The notes under the pieces: model-generated
What the model saw: only the letters and a program-made list of their open reading frames with translations
What the model was told of the DNA's origin: nothing
Database searches by the model: none
DNA from: Gammaproteobacteria bacterium
GTDB lineage: Bacteria > Pseudomonadota > Gammaproteobacteria > S012-40
Assembly (NCBI GenBank): GCA_029881255.1
Contig: JAOUMY010000004.1
Span: 271,313 to 335,312 of the forward strand
Direction of reading: 5' to 3'
DNA: 64,000 nucleotides
In this document: piece after piece, positions 8,360 to 20,221 of the stretch
How the letters are laid out: each line of letters starts with the position of its first letter
How positions within the stretch are numbered: position 1 is the stretch's first letter
Made by a program: the position numbers and the translations under genes

Positions 8360-8375
8360 GATGAGAATCTGTGAT

Positions 8376-8405
8376 AAAAAACGGCTGATACAGCCGTTTT
8401 TTTTG
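8376..8405. terminator. Bidirectional terminator
   Basis: Stem ACGGCTG (8381-8387) / CAGCCGT (8391-8397), 3-base loop, A5 on the left and T8 on the right. It separates the csp gene (+) from aguB (-). Confidence 0.9.
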
Positions 8406-8418
8406 TCAAAATTTTTTG

Positions 8419-9309
8419 CTAGTCGATGTATCGTCTAACCAGATCGAAGTAATTATCTATACGTCGATCACGTAAGAAAGGCCAGATTCGTCTGACATCC
8501 TCAGTACGCTGCATATCGATGTCGGCGTATAGAATCTCTTCCTTGTCTTCACTTGCATGGGTAACAAACTCACCCTGTGGGCCGGCAATAAAACTATTCC
8601 CCCAGAATTGAATACCATTGCTCTGGCCACTGGGGTCATTCTCATGGCCTGTACGATTACAAGATAGTACAGGTACGCCGTTGGCAATCGCATGTCCACG
8701 TTGTACAGTCACCCACGCTTCGAGCTGGCGTTGTTTTTCATCATTGGTATCACGTGGATCCCAGCCGATAGCGGTGGGGTAAATAAGTAGCTCGGCCCCT
8801 GACATGGCCATTAAGCGTGCTGCCTCGGGATACCACTGATCCCAGCACACTAACACGCCGAGTTTGCCTACTGAGGTCTTGATCGGCGTGAAGCCAAGAT
8901 CGCCGGGAGTGAAATAAAACTTTTCATAAAACCCGGGATCGTCTGGGATGTGCATTTTGCGATAGGTGCCAGCAATACTGCCATCACGTTCAAAAACCAC
9001 AGCCGTATTGTGATACAAACCTGCCGCGCGTTTTTCAAATAGTGAGCTTACTACCACAACATTGTGTTGCTTGGCCGCTGCCGCGATACGTTCACTACCC
9101 GGGCCTGGAATCGGCTCGGCCAAATCGAAATGATCGACGTCCTCTGTCTGACAAAAATACAGGCTGCTGTGCAGTTCCTGGAACACGACTAGCTGTGCTC
9201 CTTGCCTGGCGGCCTCAGTCAGCAAGGAGAGCGTCTTATCGAGATTTGCAGATTTATCTGCAACACAAGTGTGCTGCAATAATGCGACTTTGAGCGTGTT
9301 GTTGCTCAT
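8419..9309 (-). CDS. aguB: N-carbamoylputrescine amidase
   Basis: Nitrilase-superfamily amidase of 296 residues that hydrolyses N-carbamoylputrescine to putrescine, CO2 and ammonia. The catalytic triad is visible: Glu45 (FQELH), Lys118 (YRKMHIPDDPGFYEK) and Cys155 (VCWDQWYPE). The motif IPDDPGFYEKFYFTPGD is typical of AguB rather than of beta-ureidopropionases. The start codon overlaps the end of aguA by four bases, so the two are translationally coupled. Confidence 0.93.
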   Translation of the reverse strand: MSNNTLKVALLQHTCVADKSANLDKTLSLLTEAARQGAQLVVFQELHSSLYFCQTEDVDHFDLAEPIPGPGSERIAAAAKQHNVVVVSSLFEKRAAGLYHNTAVVFERDGSIAGTYRKMHIPDDPGFYEKFYFTPGDLGFTPIKTSVGKLGVLVCWDQWYPEAARLMAMSGAELLIYPTAIGWDPRDTNDEKQRQLEAWVTVQRGHAIANGVPVLSCNRTGHENDPSGQSNGIQFWGNSFIAGPQGEFVTHASEDKEEILYADIDMQRTEDVRRIWPFLRDRRIDNYFDLVRRYID

Positions 9310-10346
9310 GCGAGTACACCTTCTGGTAGTTGCATGGTCAGGCAGTGCAGGCTGCCATGTTGTTCGATGATAGGCAAGCAGTTGATACCGACGATTTCAT
9401 ATTCGGGAAAACATTTTTGTACTTGTTGCAAGGCGAGATCGTCATTTGCATCATCGTATGTCGGTACCAATACCGCGCCATTGATGATAAGAAAATTGGC
9501 GTAGGTTGCAGGTAAGCGGTGGCCGTCATCGGGACTGTATTTGGCTGAGGGCCAGGGCAGGGGAATGAGACGATAGGGTTTGCCTGCAAAATCCACAAGC
9601 TGTTTTAGCTCATCTTCCATAGCCTTCAGATCCTGATAGTGGCTGTCCTGTGTATCGTCACATTGCACATAACAAATAGTGTTTGCATCAGTGTAACGCG
9701 CCAGTGTGTCGATATGGCTATCAGTGTCATCACCTTCGAGATGTCCGTGCTCCAGCCACAACAGTCTTTCCAGACCAAGTTCTTTTTTAAGGTATTCGGT
9801 TACATCATCGCGACTGTATTGCGGATTACGTTGAGGCGACATCAGACAATGCGCAGTGGTCAATACTGTGCCCATACCATCGGATTCAATTGAACCGCCC
9901 TCAAGTACAAAATCAAGTGGCCAATGTGTGGCCAGGGGAAAGCAATCCTGTTTGTAAAGCGCTTGTGTAATAGCGGTGTCTTTTTTGGCGGAGAACTTGT
10001 TTCCCCAACCATTAAAAACAAAATCAAGAAGACGAGCCTGTTCGCCTTCGTAAACGGTTATAGGACCAAAGTCTCGCGCCCAGGTATCATCCGAGGGAAC
10101 ACAGTGCAGACTTACTTGTTGAAGATTGACGTCAGCCTTTTCCAGCAATCGCTGTATGTGCGCACGATGTTCGTCATTGTAGGCGACGATGAGCAGGTTT
10201 TGTCGTTTGGCGATCTCACGACCGATCTCAACAAACACCGGTTCAACGCGATCCAGGATGTCTGCCCAGTCAGAATGCGAATGTGGCCAGGTCAAAAGTA
10301 CGCCGCTTTGGGGGTGCCACTCAGGGGGAAAAAAGCGTTGCTGCAT
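9306..10346 (-). CDS. aguA: Agmatine deiminase
   Basis: A 346-residue guanidino-group deiminase that converts agmatine to N-carbamoylputrescine. It opens with 'FPPEWHPQSGVLLTWPH' and carries 'WARDFGP', 'EGGSIESDG' and a C-terminal 'HGSLHC' with the nucleophile Cys335. Together with aguB it makes putrescine from agmatine in two steps. No arginine decarboxylase gene is in the window. The region just upstream is about 90 bases long and shares its strand with the gene at 10443. Confidence 0.94.
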   Translation of the reverse strand: MQQRFFPPEWHPQSGVLLTWPHSHSDWADILDRVEPVFVEIGREIAKRQNLLIVAYNDEHRAHIQRLLEKADVNLQQVSLHCVPSDDTWARDFGPITVYEGEQARLLDFVFNGWGNKFSAKKDTAITQALYKQDCFPLATHWPLDFVLEGGSIESDGMGTVLTTAHCLMSPQRNPQYSRDDVTEYLKKELGLERLLWLEHGHLEGDDTDSHIDTLARYTDANTICYVQCDDTQDSHYQDLKAMEDELKQLVDFAGKPYRLIPLPWPSAKYSPDDGHRLPATYANFLIINGAVLVPTYDDANDDLALQQVQKCFPEYEIVGINCLPIIEQHGSLHCLTMQLPEGVLA

Positions 10347-10442
10347 GTGTGCGTCTCAAAAGGAATTTAGGAGCGCGATAATAGCAGGGCTAGTCGGACG
10401 GATAAAAGTATAAACCGACCTGTCTGGACTGGTTGAACCAGC

Positions 10443-10754
10443 CTAATTAGTGAGATCGGAATAGGCGGCTTTTTTCACGACCGAATGAATGACGCGATCG
10501 TTCTCGAATACCACGATAAAGCTGTCATAGACCCAGCGCGAGATAGCGGGTTTGCCGACAGGATCGCTCTTGGCGCGGGGTTTACCAAAAACCTGTTCGA
10601 CGCGTTCAGCCGTCATGCCGGCATTGGGGCGAGGAATACCATCCAGAGTATTGGGTGGCTCAGTGTTTATGCCTTCCAGCAGTAACTTGTCTGCGGTTGC
10701 GGTACCGGACAAAAGAAAACTTTGTAATAGAAATATCCACAGCATCTTTTTCAT
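10443..10754 (-). CDS. Exported BamE/SmpA-like small protein (tentative)
   Basis: A 103-residue protein with a signal peptide (KMLWIFLLQSFLLSGTATA). The mature part 'GMTAERVEQVFGKPRAKSDPVGKPAISRW' is followed by 'FIVVFENDRVIHSVV'. This order (GMT-x-x-x-V-x-x-x-x-G-x-P, then an aromatic strand, then F-x-N-x-x-V) is the pattern of the small SmpA/OmlA fold, whose members include BamE. No lipobox is seen. Family assignment is inference from this pattern. Strong GGGGAGA ribosome site. It lies between purB and aguA on the same strand. Confidence 0.6.
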   Translation of the reverse strand: MKKMLWIFLLQSFLLSGTATADKLLLEGINTEPPNTLDGIPRPNAGMTAERVEQVFGKPRAKSDPVGKPAISRWVYDSFIVVFENDRVIHSVVKKAAYSDLTN

Positions 10755-10896
10755 GTGCTTTCTCCCCCTTTGCCACGTACAGTTCAGGTTTATTCCCTGG
10801 TGCGTGGGCCGGATCTGCGGTCTGGCCCTGTTTTTCGGGTTCTGGACCGGACGAGTTTCTGCTATTTATAACAATACCGCCGCCAGTATTGGCGAT

Positions 10897-12342
<1,446 letters not shown>

Positions 12343-12496
12343 TTAACCAGAATTCCACCGATATAGACATGTTGAGCGATATTCCATAGCTGGTGCCACT
12401 TAAAATCGCCATGGCAAGCGCCGCTAAAACAGGTACAATGCGCGGTTATCCAAGCTATTGAATAAACGTTAAAAGTATACGGAAAGAGGTGTAGAT

Positions 12497-15055
12497 GTGT
12501 TAGAAGCCTATCGCAAGCATGTTGAAGAAAGAGCAGTAGATGCACTGCCACCGCGTCCCCTGGATGCGGAACAAACCGCTGCATTGGTGGAATTATTGAA
12601 GAATCCGCCAAAAGGGGAAGAAGACACATTACTGGAATTATTCATTCATCGGGTTCCACCGGGGGTGGACCAGGCAGCCTATGTCAAAGCAGGCTTTCTT
12701 ACCGCCATCGCCAAGGGCGAGGTCAAATCACCTCTGATCGATCCAGCCAAGGCAGCGGAATTACTCGGTACCATGCTCGGTGGTTACAACATCCAACCGA
12801 TGATCGATTTGCTTGACGATAAAACGCTGGCGCCTATAGTCGCCAAAGGTCTGTCAAAAACACTGTTAATGTTCGATGCCTATCACGATGTCCTTGAGAA
12901 GGCCAAATCGAACCCTGTAGCCAAGGAAGTGGTTGATGCCTGGGCCAATGCGCAATGGTTTACCAATCGTCCAGAGCTACCTGAGGACATCACGGTTACC
13001 GTGTTCAAAGTGCCCGGCGAAACCAATACTGACGACCTTTCTCCTGCCTCTGAGGCCTGGAGTCGTCCGGATATTCCGCTACATGCCAAGGCGATGCTGG
13101 TAAGCAAAATGCCGGATGGTCTGTCCACGATTGAAAAACTCAAAGCCAAGGGACATCCATTGGCCTTCGTAGGCGACGTGGTCGGTACCGGCTCTTCACG
13201 TAAATCGGCCATCAATTCCGTTTTGTGGCATATGGGCGACGACATACCTTACGTACCCAATAAACGGCAGGGTGGCGTGGTATTAGGCGGCAAGATTGCA
13301 CCCATATTTTTCAACACGGCTGAAGATTCCGGCGCTTTGCCCATTGAATGTGATGTGTCAAAACTGAACATGGGCGATGTCATTACGATTCACCCATACA
13401 ATGGCAAGATCACTAATGAAAAAGGCGAAACCGTTTCCACTTTTGAAATTCGCCCGACGACTTTGCCTGACGAGGTGCGCGCAGGTGGTCGGATTCCGTT
13501 AATCATTGGACGTTCACTTACGGATAAGACCCGTGAAGCACTTGGGCTTCCTGCATCTGATATCTTTCGTCGTCCTGTTGCTCCCGTGGAAAGCAAAAAA
13601 GGTTTTACTCTCGCACAGAAAATGGTTGGTCGCGCCTGTGGCGTGAAAGGCATACGCCCCGGGACATATTGCGAACCACGCATCACTACCGTAGGTTCTC
13701 AGGATACCACCGGTGCGATGACGCGTGACGAACTCAAAGAACTCGCTTGTTTAGGTTTCTCTGCCGATCTGGTAATGCAGAGTTTCTGTCATACGGCGGC
13801 TTATCCCAAGCCTGTGGACATACAATTACAGCATTCCTTACCCGATTTTATCCAAACCCGTGGCGGTGTTGCTCTGCGCCCTGGCGACGGTATTATTCAT
13901 TCCTGGTTGAATCGCATGATATTGCCCGATACGGTTGGTACCGGTGGAGATTCGCATACACGATTTCCAATGGGGATTAGTTTTCCGGCAGGTTCAGGTC
14001 TGGTTGCTTTCGCCGCCGCATTGGGCGTAATGCCGCTGGATATGCCCGAGTCGGTTTTAGTCCGTTTCACAGGTAAATTGCAGGCGGGTATTACCTTGCG
14101 CGACCTGGTACACGCCATCCCCTATTTTGCCATCAAGCAAGGCTTACTCACGGTGGAAAAAGCGGGTAAGAAAAACATCTTCTCCGGTCGTGTATTGGAG
14201 ATAGAAGGGCTTGAGACACTGAAAGTAGAACAGGCCTTCGAACTGGCCGATGCGTCGGCAGAACGTTCTGCCAACGGTTGTACAGTTAAGTTAGACAAAG
14301 AACCGATCATCGAATATCTGAATTCCAACATTACCTTATTGAAGTGGATGATTGCCGAGGGATATGGTGATGTACGTACTCTTGAACGTCGCATAGAAGC
14401 GATGCAGGCCTGGCTTGAAAAGCCGGCATTGCTCGAAGCAGACAAAGATGCAGAATATGCGGCGGTGATTGAAATCAACATGGATGAGATCAAGGAACCG
14501 ATCCTGTGTTGTCCAAATGACCCCGATGACGCGAAGACATTGTCCGATGTGGCGGGTGAAAAAATCGACGAAGTATTTATCGGTTCTTGTATGACTAATA
14601 TTGGCCATTATCGCGCAGCGGGCAAGGTGCTGGAAGACGTTACTAATGTACCGACTCGCATGTGGATTGCACCACCTACACGTATGGATCAACACCAACT
14701 GACAGAGGAAGGCTATTACGCTATCTTTGGCAAGGCAGGTGCTCGTACGGAAATGCCGGGTTGTTCCTTGTGTATGGGTAATCAGGCGCGTGTTGCAGAC
14801 AATGCTAAAGTGGTGTCGACATCGACGCGTAATTTCCCGAACCGACTGGGCAAGAATGCGGATGTTTATCTTGCATCAGCAGAGTTATCAGCAGTTGCTG
14901 CGAGACTGGGCAAGATACCTACAGCAGCGGAATATATGCAATATGTTGGTAGCATCGCCGCCATGTCTGACAATATCTATCGCTATATGAATTTTCATGA
15001 AATAGCCGAGTATAAATCGATTGCCGATAAGGTGATTCCGATCGCTCAGGCCTAG
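12497..15055 (+). CDS. acnB: Aconitate hydratase B
   Basis: An 852-residue TCA-cycle enzyme (citrate to isocitrate, 4Fe-4S). It starts with the HEAT-like domain of AcnB ('[12 protein letters not shown]') and has the swivelling domain before the catalytic part, as expected for type B. Motifs are '[13 protein letters not shown]', '[11 protein letters not shown]', '[13 protein letters not shown]' and '[10 protein letters not shown]' with cluster cysteines. The start is GTG with AGAGGT upstream. AcnB can also bind mRNA when the cluster is lost (known for E. coli). Divergent from purB across about 215 bases. Confidence 0.97.
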   Translation: MLEAYRKHVEERAVDALPPRPLDAEQTAALVELLKNPPKGEEDTLLELFIHRVPPGVDQAAYVKAGFLTAIAKGEVKSPLIDPAKAAELLGTMLGGYNIQPMIDLLDDKTLAPIVAKGLSKTLLMFDAYHDVLEKAKSNPVAKEVVDAWANAQWFTNRPELPEDITVTVFKVPGETNTDDLSPASEAWSRPDIPLHAKAMLVSKMPDGLSTIEKLKAKGHPLAFVGDVVGTGSSRKSAINSVLWHMGDDIPYVPNKRQGGVVLGGKIAPIFFNTAEDSGALPIECDVSKLNMGDVITIHPYNGKITNEKGETVSTFEIRPTTLPDEVRAGGRIPLIIGRSLTDKTREALGLPASDIFRRPVAPVESKKGFTLAQKMVGRACGVKGIRPGTYCEPRITTVGSQDTTGAMTRDELKELACLGFSADLVMQSFCHTAAYPKPVDIQLQHSLPDFIQTRGGVALRPGDGIIHSWLNRMILPDTVGTGGDSHTRFPMGISFPAGSGLVAFAAALGVMPLDMPESVLVRFTGKLQAGITLRDLVHAIPYFAIKQGLLTVEKAGKKNIFSGRVLEIEGLETLKVEQAFELADASAERSANGCTVKLDKEPIIEYLNSNITLLKWMIAEGYGDVRTLERRIEAMQAWLEKPALLEADKDAEYAAVIEINMDEIKEPILCCPNDPDDAKTLSDVAGEKIDEVFIGSCMTNIGHYRAAGKVLEDVTNVPTRMWIAPPTRMDQHQLTEEGYYAIFGKAGARTEMPGCSLCMGNQARVADNAKVVSTSTRNFPNRLGKNADVYLASAELSAVAARLGKIPTAAEYMQYVGSIAAMSDNIYRYMNFHEIAEYKSIADKVIPIAQA

Positions 15056-15065
15056 AACGAAACAG

Positions 15066-15102
15066 TTTCCCGCGTCAGATCGTGGCGCGGGAAAGATGTT
15101 TT
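15066..15102 (+). terminator. Terminator after acnB
   Basis: Nine-bp stem TTTCCCGCG (15066-15074) / CGCGGGAAA (15086-15094) followed by a short T-tract. It lies just before the hflD stop on the other strand. Confidence 0.7.
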
Positions 15103-15720
15103 CTACATCGTCTGTAAAAACCCCTTCGCCTGTTTCAGGATTTTTCCACGGCTAAAAATCAATTGCCAGCGGCGTCCACCTTTTTGTCGCCACAATACTG
15201 CTGAGCGCATCAGCGCCAGGAGCAGTGTGCGAACTTTTTCGGCATTATGGGGATTGGTGAGATAACCCTGTTCACCTGCAACCACGATGCGTGGCTGCAT
15301 AGTACTGATGGTTTCCGTATAAACACTGGCGAGGTTGGATACGATATTTTCGTGCATAGGACCGAAGCTTTCCGCCTGACGTTGCACGCGTTCTATCCCT
15401 GCCGAGAGTTTATCGAGTAAGTTGCGATCCTTGGCTAGCTTTCTTTCAAGATGAGCGATGCCCAGGACATATCTCGCAATTTCCATGTCGCGTTCTTTAT
15501 TAAGCGAATCAAACAAGGTCGATAGAACCATCATTCCTTGACGTATACTTTGGACACCACCATAAACGTCTTCAGTTGTCTTTGCATCTGAATTCAGAAC
15601 ACTTTTGACCGCTGTTTCAAACTGAGATGCATCGGCCATCCCCGTGCGTGCGATTTGTCTAACTAAATATCCTGCCTGAAACATGCCTGCGAGGGCGATC
15701 AAGCTGTCACGACTAGCCAT
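15103..15720 (-). CDS. hflD: HflD family protein
   Basis: About 205 residues, all helical, matching HflD: 'DSLIALAGMFQAGYLVRQIARTG', 'YGGVQSIRQGMMVLSTLF', 'ARYVLGIAHLERKL' and 'ANPHNAEKVRTLLLA'-type C-terminal part. HflD is a peripheral membrane protein that in E. coli binds lambda CII and raises the lysogeny frequency; its housekeeping role is unclear. Start ATG 15720 (MASRD) is chosen because upstream codons overlap mnmA. It follows mnmA by 20 bases. Confidence 0.92.
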   Translation of the reverse strand: MASRDSLIALAGMFQAGYLVRQIARTGMADASQFETAVKSVLNSDAKTTEDVYGGVQSIRQGMMVLSTLFDSLNKERDMEIARYVLGIAHLERKLAKDRNLLDKLSAGIERVQRQAESFGPMHENIVSNLASVYTETISTMQPRIVVAGEQGYLTNPHNAEKVRTLLLALMRSAVLWRQKGGRRWQLIFSRGKILKQAKGFLQTM

Positions 15721-15740
15721 CTTTTTTTGATGTTCTCCGT

Positions 15741-16856
15741 CTATTGATAAATGATGTCTTTTACGAAATCGATTACGCCACCACCAAGACATACATCGTC
15801 CAGATAGAATACCGCCGATTGACCAGGCGTCATTGCCCGCTGCGGTTCGTCAAACTGAACAATATAATGTTCACCTTGTTTTTCCACGATAGTACATGCC
15901 TGGTCGTCCTGACGATAGCGGGTTTTAGCACTACAACGAAGTGGTAACTGAAGTTCTTCACCGGATATCCAGTTCACATCGATTGCTTTTAACTCCCGGC
16001 TGTAGAGGAGGGGGTGATCATGCCCCTGAGCAATTACCAGAATATTGTCCTGTATACGTTTGCCAACCACGAACCAGGGATCTTCACCGCTGTCCTGTCG
16101 CCCACCTATGCCAATTCCTTTGCGCTGTCCGAGGGTGTAATACATCAACCCCATATGTTCTGAGACAGTTTTACCATCCGGTGTCTGCATTAATCCGGGT
16201 TGTGCCGGGAGATATTGACTTAGAAACTCGCCAAAGTTTTTCTCACCAATAAAACAAATACCGGTGCTGTCTTTTTTGCCGGAATTCTGGAAATGGTATT
16301 GTGTTGCGATGTCTCGTACTTCCGGTTTATGCATCTCGCCCAGAGGAAAAACACTTCGCGACAACTGATATTGATTAAGTGCGTGAAGGAAGTATGTCTG
16401 ATCTTTGTTCAGATCAACGGCTTTTTTTAAAACCTGGAGTCCGTCCTGTTCTTCCAGTCGCGCATAATGTCCTGTTGCAATCTTGTCGGCACCAAGCTCC
16501 ATTGCCCGGTGAAGAAAGAGATCAAATTTTATTTCCTTATTGCACAAGACATCGGGATTCGGGGTACGTCCCGCTTTATATTCATCGAGAAAGTGCGCGA
16601 ATACCCTGTCCCAGTATTCCGGTGCGAAATTTTCCGTATAAAAGTCAATTTCCAGGCGCTCTGCGATATGTCCCGCGTCTTTGAGATCCTCCTCAATAGG
16701 ACACTGGCCGTCTCCTTCAAGGTCAACCCAATTCTTCATGAACAAACCGGCCACTTGGTAGCCTTGTTGTTTTAATAGCAAGGCAGAAACTGACGAATCT
16801 ACGCCGCCGGAAAGACCGACCATAATAAATTGTGAATGAGTAGAAGAAGACGACAT
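15741..16856 (-). CDS. mnmA: tRNA-specific 2-thiouridylase
   Basis: A 371-residue enzyme that thiolates U34 of tRNA Glu, Gln and Lys. Seen: PP-loop 'GLSGGVDSSV', 'NPDVLCNKEIKFD' with the first catalytic Cys, 'GICFIGEKNF' with the second, and 'YTLGQRKGIGIGG'. Upstream of hflD in the usual gammaproteobacterial order. It takes sulfur from the TusE relay in enterics; those genes are not here. Confidence 0.96.
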   Translation of the reverse strand: MSSSSTHSQFIMVGLSGGVDSSVSALLLKQQGYQVAGLFMKNWVDLEGDGQCPIEEDLKDAGHIAERLEIDFYTENFAPEYWDRVFAHFLDEYKAGRTPNPDVLCNKEIKFDLFLHRAMELGADKIATGHYARLEEQDGLQVLKKAVDLNKDQTYFLHALNQYQLSRSVFPLGEMHKPEVRDIATQYHFQNSGKKDSTGICFIGEKNFGEFLSQYLPAQPGLMQTPDGKTVSEHMGLMYYTLGQRKGIGIGGRQDSGEDPWFVVGKRIQDNILVIAQGHDHPLLYSRELKAIDVNWISGEELQLPLRCSAKTRYRQDDQACTIVEKQGEHYIVQFDEPQRAMTPGQSAVFYLDDVCLGGGVIDFVKDIIYQ

Positions 16857-17011
16857 GATGATATGAAGGACAAAAGAATTTGTGGCGAAACCGGCTTCGA
16901 TTTCGGGAGTATACCAAAGTCACGCAGTAGCTTCGATAAATAGTTTCTAATTCCGAGTGGACTCAGGGGGATTTTAGTCCTACACTTTTGCAACATCCCC
17001 GGTAAAAAACA

Positions 17012-19882
17012 ATGATGACACCCAAAGTAATCAGTATTCGGCAACGGTTTTTGGTTATTATGTCCTTGTTCGTCGGAATACTGCTGGTTGCCACCTTATA
17101 TACCTCTCACCAGTCGAAAGACTCTATCAAAAAGCAATACGAAATTGCCCATCGGCAAAACCATTTGAGCGACGTACTGAGTCTCCTTTCTGAGAACCTA
17201 CTGCAACTAGGTGTTTCTATTTACCAAAAGTCGTTTATTAGTGACCACATTGATCAAAAAGAGATCCATTCGCGCATATTGCGCGTTAGAGAACTTGCCG
17301 CAGAACTGGAAGACCCGAGCAATGTCGCCCTCCAGGAAAGAATTCAGACCCTCAGAGCTACACTGGACGTTATTTTTGATCAGGTTGGGACGCTTTTAAC
17401 GGTTCAGAAAGATGTCGAAAAACGCTTTTTGGCCATGCCTATCATGTTAAACGACCTTCGGCCGGCAAATGTGGATTTTATGACGGCCGTTGTCGATGGA
17501 CTCAATGATTTGCGGGTAGAGCGAGGTAATGATGAAGCTTCGGAATTATTTCGCGACATTCGCTATGAATGGTCACAATTAATCAGTTCAGTACGTGTTT
17601 TCGTAGCTAATCGTCTCGGTGCATTTGGGCCACCAGAGCTTTCAATGGAGGCCTCTGAGAACAATCGAAAAGTTTATGCGGAATCGGTTGCACTGGCATT
17701 AGTAAAGCTTGAAACGCTGAAGAAGCAGGGGCGTTTGGGGATAGTGCAGGAAAATGCCGTCGAACGTATGCGTAAGGCATTCGATGTTTATAATGTAAAG
17801 TTCAAACAAGTACAGGAAATCTATTATTCCGAAACCTGGCGTGCCGATCATTCTTTGATGCGCGACGGGATCGACCCCATGCTCAATACCGCGATTGGTA
17901 TTGTCAACGATATGCGCGCCATGCTTTCCGGAAACGTGGTTGAGGGGATAAGTCTCATCGAAGAGAGTACAGCTACTTTTTCTGAGACGATGTGGCTGGT
18001 GCTGGCATTAGTATTACTCGTGACTTTTATCGCCTATATTGGGTTTGAGTTACTAATACGCAGACCGCTTACGCAGATCGGTTTAGCCCTGGTTGCTGAA
18101 GGAGAAGGTAAAAAGTTTCAGCCTGCTCTTAGCCATCGCATATTAGAAACACAATTTCTTATCGATGCACTTGCGCGTATGCGTTCCCAGGTCCACGCGC
18201 GTCAGTTACGCCTCCAGTCTATACTCGACAATGCCGGTGAAGGCATTTTAATTATCGATAAGCTTGGTCGGATCGAAAGCCTGAATAAGGCTGCGGAAAT
18301 CGTGTTTGGCATGGACGAAGCCGAGATTGTTGGCAAGGGCGTAACCACCGTTATTCCTGCGTTTGAATCCATACGCAATCACAAAGATGCGGGCATGATG
18401 TCGGTATTGAAAAATCGAACCACCTTGCACCCGGAACAGGAAATAGAAGGCGTTAACAGCAAGATGGAAAGCTTTCCCATGTCAATACGCTTGGGGCGCG
18501 TATTGTTGGAAGGCGAAATACTTTACGTCGCGCTGGTATCAGATATTAGCGAACGCAAAGCCATGGTTGATCGACTCAAACAGCTTGCTGAACGCGATTC
18601 TCTGACAGGACTTTACAACAGACATTTTTTTATCGACGAACTTGATCGTGCGATTGAGCGCAATTTGCGCAATGAAAAACTCGACATTGCGCTGCTATAT
18701 CTCGACCTGGATAATTTTAAATACGTGAACGATACCTTGGGACATGTGGCTGGGGATAAGGTGTTGACCGATGTTTCCGACGTTCTGATTAATCGTGCAC
18801 GAGGAACCGATTTGGTAGTGCGACTCGGCGGAGACGAATTTGCCATATTGCTGTATAACTCCAGCGCGAAAGAGGCATTGGTGGCAGCTGAAGCATACAG
18901 ACGGCATCTTAGCGAATTTATATTTAACTATGAGGGGCAGATACTGGACATTGGTTGTTCTATTGGCATCGCCTTACTTGATGGGAGCATCAAAAACAAA
19001 GAAGAAATATTGTTACGCGCAGATCTGGCCTGCCATATTGCCAAGCGACTGGGTAGAAATCGAGTTTACTTTTTTGAGGAAAAAGACAAACAGAGCGCCG
19101 ACGCCATGTCACTGGATATGGGATGGGCCCGTAGGATAAAGAACAGCATTGAGAACAATTTGTTTGTCATGGATTGCCAGCCCATTATGTCGTTAAAGTC
19201 ACGACAGATTACCTCACACGAGGTATTGCTGCGTATGAAGGGCGAAAACGGTGATCTGATTATGCCATCAGGATTTTTACCCTCTGCTGAACGTTTTGGG
19301 CTAATTCAGGAAATTGATCGTTGGGTCATTCGTCATAGTATGCGTCATTTAATGCGCAATGAAGGTTATTCAGGTCGACGCTACGCAATCAATTTGTCAG
19401 CAAAATCTATCGGTGATCCGGAGATATTGGAACTCATACAGACGGAATTGGATAGGAATGCGGTCAATCCGAATAACGTCGTTTTTGAGGTCACCGAAAG
19501 TAGCGCGATTCAGAACATCAACGCCGCTGCGGAATTTTTAGCAAAACTTCAGGAATTAGGATTTAAAACCGCACTTGACGATTTTGGTGTCGGATATTCA
19601 TCGTTTTCATATTTAAAAGATCTCGCCGTTGATATCGTCAAAATTGACAAGTCATTTGTACAGAATGTAACGAATGATAAGGTTAAAAGGGCGATTGTTG
19701 CCTCAATGAATGATGTAGCACACGCCCTGGGTAAAGAAACTGTGGCAGAGTTCGTGGAAGATAGAGAAACCGTGGAATTTCTCGCTTCAATCGGAGTGGA
19801 TTATTGCCAAGGCTATTACATAGGTGAACCTCGCAAGACCATTAGAGACAATCACAAGGACAACATTGTCTATCTAAACTAG
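17012..19882 (+). CDS. Membrane GGDEF-EAL protein with PAS domain
   Basis: A 956-residue c-di-GMP enzyme. TM1 spans residues 11-31 and TM2 about 327-349, around a roughly 295-residue periplasmic helical sensor domain. A PAS domain (about 395-520) follows, then GGDEF (606-610) with an intact RxxD I-site (597-600), then EAL. The EAL signature reads EVLLR (737-741): Ala is replaced by Val but the E-x-L-x-R pattern is kept. 'LDDFGVGYSS' (855-864) and 'KIDKSFV' are also intact. Both cyclase and phosphodiesterase activity are possible; activity direction cannot be read from sequence. ATG 17012 or 17015 may start it. Confidence 0.92.
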   Translation: MMTPKVISIRQRFLVIMSLFVGILLVATLYTSHQSKDSIKKQYEIAHRQNHLSDVLSLLSENLLQLGVSIYQKSFISDHIDQKEIHSRILRVRELAAELEDPSNVALQERIQTLRATLDVIFDQVGTLLTVQKDVEKRFLAMPIMLNDLRPANVDFMTAVVDGLNDLRVERGNDEASELFRDIRYEWSQLISSVRVFVANRLGAFGPPELSMEASENNRKVYAESVALALVKLETLKKQGRLGIVQENAVERMRKAFDVYNVKFKQVQEIYYSETWRADHSLMRDGIDPMLNTAIGIVNDMRAMLSGNVVEGISLIEESTATFSETMWLVLALVLLVTFIAYIGFELLIRRPLTQIGLALVAEGEGKKFQPALSHRILETQFLIDALARMRSQVHARQLRLQSILDNAGEGILIIDKLGRIESLNKAAEIVFGMDEAEIVGKGVTTVIPAFESIRNHKDAGMMSVLKNRTTLHPEQEIEGVNSKMESFPMSIRLGRVLLEGEILYVALVSDISERKAMVDRLKQLAERDSLTGLYNRHFFIDELDRAIERNLRNEKLDIALLYLDLDNFKYVNDTLGHVAGDKVLTDVSDVLINRARGTDLVVRLGGDEFAILLYNSSAKEALVAAEAYRRHLSEFIFNYEGQILDIGCSIGIALLDGSIKNKEEILLRADLACHIAKRLGRNRVYFFEEKDKQSADAMSLDMGWARRIKNSIENNLFVMDCQPIMSLKSRQITSHEVLLRMKGENGDLIMPSGFLPSAERFGLIQEIDRWVIRHSMRHLMRNEGYSGRRYAINLSAKSIGDPEILELIQTELDRNAVNPNNVVFEVTESSAIQNINAAAEFLAKLQELGFKTALDDFGVGYSSFSYLKDLAVDIVKIDKSFVQNVTNDKVKRAIVASMNDVAHALGKETVAEFVEDRETVEFLASIGVDYCQGYYIGEPRKTIRDNHKDNIVYLN

Positions 19883-19907
19883 CAAAATGTAGAAAAAGAA
19901 GCCTCAA

Positions 19908-19936
19908 CCCCTGTTTAATCAAAAGCAGGGGGGTTT
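19908..19936. terminator. Hairpin between convergent genes
   Basis: Stem CCCCTG (19908-19913) / CAGGGG (19926-19931) with a 12-base loop and a short T-run after it. Weak but correctly placed between the GGDEF-EAL gene and cspD. Confidence 0.5.
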
Positions 19937-19966
19937 GTGATGTCGGCTATCCTAAGTTAGCTTGGA

Positions 19967-20221
19967 TTACTGTATGGTCGCGTCAGCAGCTTCGGTTGTA
20001 TTGCTGATTGCCTCGCCGCTTGCCATTTGAATTTTCGTCGCCTGTAGACCACGCGGTCCATCGATAAGATCAAACTCTACCTTTTGCCCCTGCTTTAGTG
20101 TTTTGTAACCTTCCATTATTATTGCAGAGAAATGCGCAAAAACGTCTGAGCCCCCTCCTTCTGGTGAAATAAAGCCGTAACCTTTAGCATTGTTAAACCA
20201 CTTAACTGTGCCTGTTGCCAT
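19967..20221 (-). CDS. cspD: Cold-shock protein, probable CspD
   Basis: An 84-residue cold-shock domain with canonical '[20 protein letters not shown]' and [11 protein letters not shown] motifs and a C-terminal tail of about 15 residues. AGGAGG lies eight bases before the ATG. It faces clpS-clpA head to head, the same layout as cspD-clpS-clpA in E. coli, which supports CspD (a replication-inhibiting, single-stranded DNA binding member). Its long AT-rich upstream region may include a structured leader. Confidence 0.85.
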   Translation of the reverse strand: MATGTVKWFNNAKGYGFISPEGGGSDVFAHFSAIIMEGYKTLKQGQKVEFDLIDGPRGLQATKIQMASGEAISNTTEAADATIQ

